Of a stretch of 44,741 bases of DNA, positions 32,796-39,878 are shown piece by piece. The position numbers and the translations under genes are program-made. Every line of letters begins with the position of its first letter. The first letter of the stretch is position 1. Origin of the DNA: Lachnospiraceae bacterium (GTDB lineage: Bacteria; Bacillota; Clostridia; Lachnospirales; Lachnospiraceae); the NCBI GenBank assembly GCA_017440045.1, contig JAFSIA010000056.1, positions 1 through 44,741 on the forward strand, given 5' to 3'. A model generated the notes under the pieces. That model was not told where the DNA came from. It saw nothing but the letters and a program-made list of their open reading frames with translations, and made no database searches.

Positions 32796-33995
32796 ATGAA
32801 TGTAAATATTGAATTTTTTAGTGAAGAGGCTTTGGAAAATATAGCCACATGCTTATCTTATTCCATTGATAAGGTTATTTATGTAGGCTACTTAGATAAT
32901 ATGAAGGAAGCGGATACAAAAAAGCTTTCTTCCCTTGTAAAAGAAATATTAGATGTGAAGCATGTTGAATTCGTGTCGGTGACACGACACAGCCTCCCTG
33001 ATGCCATAAGTACCTTGGAAAATATTGTCACATCTGAACGCCAAAAAGATAATGTGTGCTACTTCGACCTGACTGGTGGAGATGACCTTATTTTAGTTGC
33101 CGGGGGTATAGTCGCTGAACGTTTAAGAGTTGCCATGCATCAGATTGACCTATCAACTGGTATCTTATATGAACATTCTCCTTTAGAAGACAAAACCAGC
33201 ATACTTTCCTTGAAGAAAAACACTCATATTTTATCAATTAATGATTATATGAGATTTCGCGGCACATGTGTGAATTCCAATATGCATAAGGATTTCAAAT
33301 CCCACATTGATGACGACGACTTTGTAAATGATATCAAGAAGCTTTGGAATATCAGCTGCCACCTAAAAAAGAAGTGGAACCTATACGGTAAGTATTTTAG
33401 AACAACCACCCTAGTTCCTATAGAGGACTATGTTTTATGCCATCTTGACAATGGCGACGATGCCAATGCTGTTTTCTCTTTCATTAAAAGGCTGGCAAAG
33501 ATTGGTGTCATCCTTGATTTAAGAATTTTTAAGCGAAGTTTTAAGTTTAAATATAAAAATCAGCGCATCAAAGACTGTTTATGCGACTCCGGTAGTATTC
33601 TTGAGTTATACACATATCTTACTGCCATGGAAACAGGATTTTTTGATTCATGTGATGTCGGTGTTCACCTAGACTGGGATGGCACTATGAACGGATGGCG
33701 CGCCGATGTAACAAATGAAATAGACGGACTTATTATGAAGAATAATATTCCTACTTTTATCTCTTGTAAAAACGGTCGAATAGATAGCTCAGCATTATAC
33801 GAGCTTGATGCTGTCACCTCTGAGCTAGGTGGAAAATACGCAAAGAAGCTTATTATATCCACACAGTATCACGACCAAGCCTTAATAGAACGGGCAAAAG
33901 AGATGGATATCGTTCTCACCAATCGCGACATATACAAGTGGAATCAGGATGAATTTGGAAAGTTCCTTACAAATATTTATAAGGATATGAATTAA
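32796..33995 (+). CDS. CARF-like / DUF1887 (Card1-Can2-like) nuclease, orphan
   Basis: The 399-residue protein has an N-terminal Rossmann-like domain (1-~135) whose FDLTGGDDL (90-98) aligns with the TGG-T/K ligand loop of CARF domains. A middle winged-helix-like part follows. The C-terminal PD-(D/E)xK-type domain has NEID (307-310), then FISCK (321-325), then ELDAVTSELGGKYAKKLII, the order of the DUF1887 endonucleases Card1/Can2. S323 occupies the usual acidic position before CK, and the ligand loop has DD instead of T/K. ATG 32796 follows GGGGTG; a 14-codon longer start is unsupported. No cas gene or CRISPR array lies in the window. The start region has a TATAAT at 32746. Confidence 0.78.
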   Translation: MNVNIEFFSEEALENIATCLSYSIDKVIYVGYLDNMKEADTKKLSSLVKEILDVKHVEFVSVTRHSLPDAISTLENIVTSERQKDNVCYFDLTGGDDLILVAGGIVAERLRVAMHQIDLSTGILYEHSPLEDKTSILSLKKNTHILSINDYMRFRGTCVNSNMHKDFKSHIDDDDFVNDIKKLWNISCHLKKKWNLYGKYFRTTTLVPIEDYVLCHLDNGDDANAVFSFIKRLAKIGVILDLRIFKRSFKFKYKNQRIKDCLCDSGSILELYTYLTAMETGFFDSCDVGVHLDWDGTMNGWRADVTNEIDGLIMKNNIPTFISCKNGRIDSSALYELDAVTSELGGKYAKKLIISTQYHDQALIERAKEMDIVLTNRDIYKWNQDEFGKFLTNIYKDMN

Positions 33996-34027
33996 ATTAG
34001 AATATATTATAGAAAGGACGAATATAA

Positions 34028-34448
34028 ATGGTAAAAATATTTTCAGACAGCACAATGGATTTATCTTCGGAGCTAAAGGAGCGTTACAACGTATCTATGC
34101 TTCCTCTCCATGTTCTCCTAGGTGAGGACGAATACTTAGATGGAGTAAATATCACTCCTGATGAAATCTACAAATGGGCTGATGCCAATAAGACTACTCC
34201 TAAAACCTCAGCTCCTTCCATAGAGGATGCTGTAGATGGTATGAGCGCAAAAGGAACAGTATAAGAACGCAAAAACTGACCGCGTATTTATCACTCATTC
34301 AGGATGTGACGATGCCACTATCGAAAATGTTCGTACATATTTAAAAGAATTGAATATATTTAAAGAAGTTTTAGTTACCAGAGCCGGAAGCGTAATATCT
34401 TCTCACTGCGGTCCCGGAACTCTGGGTGTGCTGTTTATTTCCAACTAA
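34028..34448 (+). pseudogene. DegV family protein, internally deleted
   Basis: A start ATG with RBS (AAAGGACG) gives a normal DegV N terminus (VKIFSDSTMDL, 78 codons), ending at TAA 34264. In the +1 frame the C-terminal end of DegV resumes at about 34267 (RVFITHSGCDDAT...) and finishes with SHCGPGTLGVLFI before TAA 34448. About half of a normal ~280-residue DegV, including the middle of the fatty-acid-binding fold, is gone. The stop overlaps the ybaK stop on the other strand by three bases. Confidence 0.88.
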
Positions 34449-34930
34449 TTTACAGTAACTTCTGCAAACTGACCACATACTACCTTACATAAATCGTCCG
34501 GCTTAAGTTCAATTTGTGAACCTATTCTTCCACCGCTTACCACCATAAGGGGAAGAGTTTTTGCCGACAAATCTATAGTGGTTTTATATTGTTTTTTCAT
34601 GCCAATGGCAGTACACCCACCTCTGATATAGCCTGTTACATTATTGATATCCTTAACAGGTATCATAGACAGAGCCTTTTGGCCTACTGCCTTGGCTGCT
34701 TTTTTCAAATCAAGCTCCTCGTCAATAGGTATGACAAATACAAAATACTCCTTACCTACTGACTGTGTCACAAGTGTCTTATATACAATCTTATGATCCA
34801 AGCCAAGTAAATCTGCCGTCTGACTACCATCGATAAATTCATCGCACTCATATGTATGATGATTAAACTCTATTTTATTTCTTTCCAAAATTCGCATCGC
34901 ATTTGTTTTTATATCTTTTGTCTTTGCCAT
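34445..34930 (-). CDS. ybaK: Cys-tRNA(Pro) deacylase YbaK
   Basis: YbaK clears cysteine misloaded on tRNA-Pro. The 161 residues match the family. Visible motifs are the KTLVTQ strand (about 51-56) with the conserved Lys, VTGYIRGGCTAIGMKK (about 98-113, GxxxP-type editing loop region) and VSGGRIGSQIEL. It overlaps the stop of the degV pseudogene, so deletion in degV brought the two ends together. It probably has its own promoter in the 34931-35022 divergent spacer. Confidence 0.92.
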   Translation of the reverse strand: MAKTKDIKTNAMRILERNKIEFNHHTYECDEFIDGSQTADLLGLDHKIVYKTLVTQSVGKEYFVFVIPIDEELDLKKAAKAVGQKALSMIPVKDINNVTGYIRGGCTAIGMKKQYKTTIDLSAKTLPLMVVSGGRIGSQIELKPDDLCKVVCGQFAEVTVN

Positions 34931-35022
34931 TTCTCTTTGCCTTTCACTGGTATTTCTTCATTATTATAATATTTACAAATCTATCATATTTCGACATAAA
35001 ATTCCATAATACATTAAAATCA

Positions 35023-35050
35023 TTGCTTTTTTTATTTTATGTGATATAAT
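35023..35050 (+). promoter_or_regulatory. Promoter of the glycosyltransferase gene
   Basis: TTGCTT (35023-35028), 16 bases, then TATAAT (35045-35050) with TGA just upstream (extended -10). Confidence 0.7.
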
Positions 35051-35088
35051 TTTTGCGTTGCGTCAACTGAAATTTAGGAGGTAAAACC

Positions 35089-36546
35089 ATGATAGAATTT
35101 CTGGCAAGCCTTTTTCAACCGAGTACGGTAATATATGATTTTTTAGCATTAGTCATTTCGATAAGCATCATCATAGACACCCCTTACACGGTACTAGGCT
35201 TTTTCTTTACACGAAAATTTAAACCGGCAACTAAACAACATAAATATGCGGTCTGTATTCCAGCACGAAATGAGGAAACTGTTATAGGAAACCTTATCAC
35301 CAGTATCCGAAAGCAGGATTACCCTAGCGAGCTTGTAACAATCTTTGTTGTAGCTGATAACTGTACTGATAACACTGCAAAGATTGCTAGAGAGATGGGT
35401 GCCATCTGCTACGAGAGATTTAATGATGTTGATAAGACTAAAGGATTTGCTCTGCAGTTTCTTTTTGAAAATATAAAGAAGGATTACGGTATTGAGAGTT
35501 TTGAAGGCTACTTCATCTTCGACTCAGATAACCTTTTAAAAGAAGACTACATCACAAGGATGAACGAATCCTTCGATGCCGGTGAGAAGATTATCACATC
35601 TTACCGAAACACAAAGAACTGGACAGAGAGCTGGATTGCTTCTACTTACGCTCTCCACTGGTTACGTTCAATTAGAACTCGTCATCGTGCACGTTCATTC
35701 CTGCACCTTGCAACAAATATTCAGGGAACAGGTTTCCTTTTTGCTAACGAGATTGTTAAGGATGGTTGGAAATATACATCCCTTACAGAAGACAGAGCCT
35801 TGACTGCTGACTGTGTAGTACAGGGTTATGAAATTTCATACAATGATGCTGCTGTATTCTACGATGAGCAGCCTACAAGCTTAAAAGTAGCTCTCCGTCA
35901 GAGACTTCGTTGGTCTAAGGGTCATCTCTTAGCTTTCGTAGAAAGCGGCGGCGGTCTGTTTAAAAATATTTTTATTGATAAAACAACACAGAAAAAGGAG
36001 ACTGATAAGTGGTATCACTATGTTGGACGTTCTATAAGACATAGATTTATGTCCTTTGATACATTAGCTCAGCTTCTCCCAAAGAACATTATCAACATCT
36101 CTAAGTGGATTATAGTTATGCTCATTCTTTATCCATGTGTATGTGCCTTAAACGGAATGAATGTAAATTTCTTCTCCAACAGCACACATGTTGCAAAATT
36201 CTTTGTATGGGCATTTGGAGATTGGTCATTCCACTTATCTCCTGGTATTCAAACATTATTCTTATGTGTTCTTATAAGATTATGGATGAATTTGTGGAGA
36301 CGAATATGCAACTACTTCTACAACATGCTTATGGCCGTTTACTTATTTATTATCGAGCGTAAGCGTATTCAGAAGATAAGCATTTGGAAAAAAATTCTCT
36401 ACTGCTTCACATGGCCTACATTTGATATAATCGGTAGATACACACAGTATCTTGCATTATTCAAGAAGGTAACATGGAAACCAATTCCACATAACAGTAA
36501 AATCACTATTGATGATATAAAGGAAAAAGAAGGAGTGTCCAAGTAG
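35089..36546 (+). CDS. Membrane processive glycosyltransferase, family 2
   Basis: A 485-residue GT-A enzyme of the cellulose/hyaluronan-synthase type. It has an N-terminal membrane segment (about 18-40) and a catalytic core with PARNEE (58-63), a nucleotide Asp (VVADN, D90), DSD (145-147), TED (233-235, catalytic base) and QRLRW (271-275, acceptor motif). Several C-terminal membrane helices follow from about residue 335. Such enzymes extend a polysaccharide through the membrane. No companion polysaccharide genes are adjacent, but an LTA-synthase-like gene converges on it, so a cell-surface polymer is plausible. Sugar and product cannot be read from the sequence. Confidence 0.9.
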   Translation: MIEFLASLFQPSTVIYDFLALVISISIIIDTPYTVLGFFFTRKFKPATKQHKYAVCIPARNEETVIGNLITSIRKQDYPSELVTIFVVADNCTDNTAKIAREMGAICYERFNDVDKTKGFALQFLFENIKKDYGIESFEGYFIFDSDNLLKEDYITRMNESFDAGEKIITSYRNTKNWTESWIASTYALHWLRSIRTRHRARSFLHLATNIQGTGFLFANEIVKDGWKYTSLTEDRALTADCVVQGYEISYNDAAVFYDEQPTSLKVALRQRLRWSKGHLLAFVESGGGLFKNIFIDKTTQKKETDKWYHYVGRSIRHRFMSFDTLAQLLPKNIINISKWIIVMLILYPCVCALNGMNVNFFSNSTHVAKFFVWAFGDWSFHLSPGIQTLFLCVLIRLWMNLWRRICNYFYNMLMAVYLFIIERKRIQKISIWKKILYCFTWPTFDIIGRYTQYLALFKKVTWKPIPHNSKITIDDIKEKEGVSK

Positions 36547-36560
36547 GACACTCCTTTTAA
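36530..36560. terminator. Terminator overlapping the glycosyltransferase stop codon
   Basis: 11-bp perfect stem AAGGAGTGTCC/GGACACTCCTT (36530-36540 with 36546-36556). The loop contains the stop codon TAG (36544-36546). T-rich on both sides, it can also serve the convergent gene. Confidence 0.9.
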
Positions 36561-36567
36561 AATCGTT

Positions 36568-38505
36568 TTATTCTTCTAAACTGTCGTGTACAGTATCATT
36601 TGATTTCTTCTTTTGCTTTGCCATATCTTTGAAATAATTATATCTCAATGTCAAATCATTCTTTCTTATGACAGAACCAATCTTTTCACTCATCATATCA
36701 ATATATTCCTGATTGGCTGTGCCACCGTATGTCACTTCGCCATTTTCAACATATATATTACCATCATACCATGAATAATCTGAGAAGAATACATATCCTT
36801 TATATCCATTTGCCAGTGCATCATTTCCAAGATAATGATTGCTGTTGTACTCTATTCCAAATAGATTTAATACTGTTGGAAGTATATCCGTCTGCATTGT
36901 TACAACATATTTATTTTCCGGCTCCACATCACTGCTCCATATAAAAAATGGTGTGTGATTAATCAGATTGTTCTCTGTAACCTTATATTGATCAAGAATC
37001 GTTTTGTCCTCAAGAGTGTACAGATAATGGTCTGCATATGCTACTATAACAGTATTTTCATACAATCCATTTTCTTTTAAGGCATCCATCAAAAGCCCTA
37101 TAAAGTAATCTGTCTCTCCTGCCTGAAGCTTTGCACATTCTTCCTCTGTAAGCTGCGGAATATTATCTTTGCCATACTTCTCTTCTGCCAGCATCTTTGC
37201 CACCTCTTTGTCAACAGAGAAAGGTGTGTGGGCAGAATAGGTTATAATGTAGTGAACAAACTTATCATCTCTCTTAAACATTTCATTATAAAATGTACTA
37301 TTTAAGATAAGCTCTCTATCCAAATAATGCTCTTTGTTCTTGTATTTTCTTACATCAATAAGGCCATAATAGTTGTCATAACCCCAGCTATTGTAGTTTA
37401 CTCCTCGCGAATAAAACTCACCGGAGTTCATATGAAACGCATTAACTGTATATCCAAGATTCTTAAATAATCTTGCCATAGAATAATCAAAGCTATTCTT
37501 ATGGAATGAATATACATTTTCTATATATGACATAGGTGTCGTAAATCCAGTGTTTACAGCGAATTCCGAATTGAATGTGGAACCTCCGCCTGTGTACATA
37601 GAATAGTGGTTTTTAAAGTTTATGGACTGCTTTTGTAATGCATATAAGTTAGGCATTGTCTCCTCAGTGAGTAGCCAGCTGTCTATACCCTCAAGCTGAA
37701 GAAAGATTACATTCTTCCCCTCAAACATACCTGTATATATACTCTCTGTCGCCTGATTTTCCTCACTATATATTGCGTCTAAGAATTCCTTATCCTCAGC
37801 ACTTATAACCTCCTCAGGCTTAAAAAATGTCACATATATATTCCTTAATGTGTATTCATAAAGGCCTGTAACCTTCATACATTTATTACTATCACTAAAG
37901 TCATCATACACATTTCTAGGATTCTTGAATGTATTCCATTTTAACTCACTGTTCTTAGGTCCAAGAACAACAACTGCCAATATATGAAGTATTATAAATA
38001 TGATAATACATCTTCCAAGTCTCTTCCAGTTGTTTGTCTGAAGCTTAACCTTTTTTATATATAATATAAAAATTAGAATTCCTATAACTAATGCCAATAA
38101 CAATAGCAACCAATTCCACCATGGCATGCCCAAAATAGCATCCATAATATACGCGCTTCCTTCTCCTGACAGTTCAAGAAGCGTAAAGCTAAAGCAAAAG
38201 TCTGTCATGGAAAAATACACTGAATTGACCAAAAGCATAGCAAAGCTTAAGGTAAATATGAGCCAATATAGAAATCTTCCTATAAAGCCCTTCAATGATG
38301 CAATTAAACCTATGAACAAAACTATCCAACTAAGTGTAAACATATTTGGTGCTGGATAATAAGCTGGAAAAAAATCTATATCAAGAATCAGTGTTCTTAA
38401 TATTATATCCATAAATAAAAATGGAACAGCCAAACATAGGATAAATCTATTTTCAATTGTAATATTCTTAATATATATAAGACAATCTTTTACTTTCTTG
38501 CCCAT
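36568..38505 (-). CDS. LTA synthase / phosphoglycerol transferase-like sulfatase-fold protein
   Basis: A 645-residue protein with about five N-terminal membrane helices (22-180), then a sulfatase-type extracellular domain. Ligands and nucleophile match LtaS: E272 (QLEGID), nucleophile T310 (TGGGSTFNSEF), H426 (SAHTPF) and DH (492-493). LtaS polymerises glycerolphosphate from phosphatidylglycerol onto teichoic acid. A long polar C-terminal tail ends in Lys/Asp. ATG 38505 follows GGAGG; a 23-codon longer reading is rejected. Two promoters and a perfect dyad lie upstream. OpgB/MdoB-like phosphoglycerol transferase activity is the alternative. Confidence 0.88.
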   Translation of the reverse strand: MGKKVKDCLIYIKNITIENRFILCLAVPFLFMDIILRTLILDIDFFPAYYPAPNMFTLSWIVLFIGLIASLKGFIGRFLYWLIFTLSFAMLLVNSVYFSMTDFCFSFTLLELSGEGSAYIMDAILGMPWWNWLLLLLALVIGILIFILYIKKVKLQTNNWKRLGRCIIIFIILHILAVVVLGPKNSELKWNTFKNPRNVYDDFSDSNKCMKVTGLYEYTLRNIYVTFFKPEEVISAEDKEFLDAIYSEENQATESIYTGMFEGKNVIFLQLEGIDSWLLTEETMPNLYALQKQSINFKNHYSMYTGGGSTFNSEFAVNTGFTTPMSYIENVYSFHKNSFDYSMARLFKNLGYTVNAFHMNSGEFYSRGVNYNSWGYDNYYGLIDVRKYKNKEHYLDRELILNSTFYNEMFKRDDKFVHYIITYSAHTPFSVDKEVAKMLAEEKYGKDNIPQLTEEECAKLQAGETDYFIGLLMDALKENGLYENTVIVAYADHYLYTLEDKTILDQYKVTENNLINHTPFFIWSSDVEPENKYVVTMQTDILPTVLNLFGIEYNSNHYLGNDALANGYKGYVFFSDYSWYDGNIYVENGEVTYGGTANQEYIDMMSEKIGSVIRKNDLTLRYNYFKDMAKQKKKSNDTVHDSLEE

Positions 38506-38520
38506 ATAAGTCCTCCGACT

Positions 38521-38549
38521 ATAATCCAGACTGGTTTTAGCTGGATTAT
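38521..38549 (-). promoter_or_regulatory. Operator-like inverted repeat before the LTA-synthase-like gene
   Basis: ATAATCCAG (38521-38529) and CTGGATTAT (38541-38549) form a perfect 9-bp dyad with an 11-base spacer. It overlaps the -10 of the proximal promoter (38545-38550). A dimeric regulator could bind here; the identity is unknown. Confidence 0.5.
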
Positions 38550-38574
38550 ACAAACCAAATAACCCTAATATCAA
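38545..38574 (-). promoter_or_regulatory. Proximal promoter, LTA-synthase-like gene
   Basis: The minus strand has TTGATA (38569-38574), 18 bases, then TATAAT (38545-38550). Confidence 0.55.
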
Positions 38575-38595
38575 AAATAGTCATACCAAACGAAA

Positions 38596-38624
38596 ATTAT
38601 AAACGAAAAATGACGAAAAAGCAA
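38596..38624 (-). promoter_or_regulatory. Distal promoter, LTA-synthase-like gene
   Basis: The minus strand has TTGCTT (38619-38624), 17 bases, then TATAAT (38596-38601). Confidence 0.6.
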
Positions 38625-38670
38625 TGCTATTTATATTACATCTTAATTAACTTTTAGGGAAATCAAGCCT

Positions 38671-39693
38671 TTATCTATACATCATTGCTATTTTCAGTTC
38701 TTTTTCATCCCATGTTACATGTGACATACTACCTGACACAAGTGGCATCATTGGTGGAAGATGACCTATATCAGCATCCATAATTACCGGAACATTATAC
38801 TTCTTAACAATACCAAGCACTGCTTCATATTGATTCAATCCCATTATCTCCTGTCCGTGACAATATGGTCTGCCTACAATAAATCCTTTTGCGTTTTCAA
38901 ACCACCCTGCGCTGTCAAGCTTCCACATAACACGGCGTATATCTAAGACATTTAAGTCACATGCTTCCAAGAACCATATTAAACCATCATCCTTATATTT
39001 CTCTGCAAACTCTTTTACCTTATCATATTTTGTCCCTGCAAGATTTGACAGACAATCTAAGCATCCGCCAATAAGTCTGCCTGTTATAGACACTTCCCCC
39101 TCCGGATATGCCTTTATCTGTACCAGCTCTGTAACATTGTAAGGTTCATATGGATTATCTTCATTTTTTAATGATTCTTTCTCCCACTTCTCATAGCTTG
39201 TAAGAATGTTTTTCTTCCCCTCCAAAACATCCATAGCATCATAAAGAGCCTGGTGCCATGGCTTCATTCCAAAGGTAGCAGCGCAAGGTCCATAGACAGA
39301 CGCCACATCACAGAGCGTTGTCAGTAAAAATGTCATGTTGGTATTGTCCGAATATCCCATAAACCATTTGGGTTCACTATTCTTTAGCTTATCAAAATCA
39401 ATGTAGTCAAGGGTCTCGCACATAAGCTCACCGCCACCACATGATATAAGTGCTTTATTTGAGCCATCCAGATAATAATCCATAAACTCTTTTCCACAGT
39501 CTTTTGGATTGGTACTTATTCCAATTCCATCACTCTTATAACAGTTAGGTCCAACATTTACCTTAAACCCTAAATCCTCAAATTTAGTCAATGCATTCTC
39601 AAACGCTGATTTATATGGTTCTGTTGCGCATCCAAATGACGGTGATACAAAACCTATTTTATCTTTCTCTTTTATAAAGCTTGGATATCTCAC
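38671..39693 (-). CDS. S66 family LD-carboxypeptidase / MccF-like peptidase
   Basis: The 340-residue S66 peptidase has an N-terminal domain with the catalytic Ser in GYSDNT (S115) and a C-terminal domain with E243 (FLEACD) and H311 (DIGHLPP) completing the Ser-Glu-His triad. Members trim murein tetrapeptides (LdcA) or cleave microcin C-type nucleotide antibiotics (MccF); the WFLEACD and MSGS-like endings do not settle which. It is cytosolic, with no signal peptide. It diverges from the GGDEF-EAL gene across a 185-base spacer, with a promoter at 39744-39772. Confidence 0.88.
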   Translation of the reverse strand: MRYPSFIKEKDKIGFVSPSFGCATEPYKSAFENALTKFEDLGFKVNVGPNCYKSDGIGISTNPKDCGKEFMDYYLDGSNKALISCGGGELMCETLDYIDFDKLKNSEPKWFMGYSDNTNMTFLLTTLCDVASVYGPCAATFGMKPWHQALYDAMDVLEGKKNILTSYEKWEKESLKNEDNPYEPYNVTELVQIKAYPEGEVSITGRLIGGCLDCLSNLAGTKYDKVKEFAEKYKDDGLIWFLEACDLNVLDIRRVMWKLDSAGWFENAKGFIVGRPYCHGQEIMGLNQYEAVLGIVKKYNVPVIMDADIGHLPPMMPLVSGSMSHVTWDEKELKIAMMYR

Positions 39694-39743
39694 TTTTTTC
39701 CTCCATATATGTTAAATTCTTATTATTTCAATATGACATTAAA

Positions 39744-39772
39744 AGTATACATAGCTTTCTTTAAAAAATCAA
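39744..39772 (-). promoter_or_regulatory. Promoter of the S66 peptidase gene
   Basis: The minus strand has TTGATT (39767-39772), 17 bases, then TATACT (39744-39749). Confidence 0.65.
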
Positions 39773-39818
39773 ACTTAATATATTGTTAATATTTATGTAT
39801 AGAATTACAGCTATTTAT

Positions 39819-39828
39819 ATGGTATAAT
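39819..39828 (+). promoter_or_regulatory. Extended -10 promoter of the GGDEF-EAL-LamG gene
   Basis: TGG precedes TATAAT (39823-39828), without a clear -35. The RBS ACGGGGAT is just before the ATG. Confidence 0.5.
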
Positions 39829-39878
39829 CACTTATAGATATTTCGTGTGAAAAAATTAATATAGAACGGGGATGTTGT

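Noticed and set aside
34028-34264. Short functional DegV-like protein
   Set aside because: The remaining DegV C terminus is still readable in the next frame, so this is a decayed gene, not a short family member.
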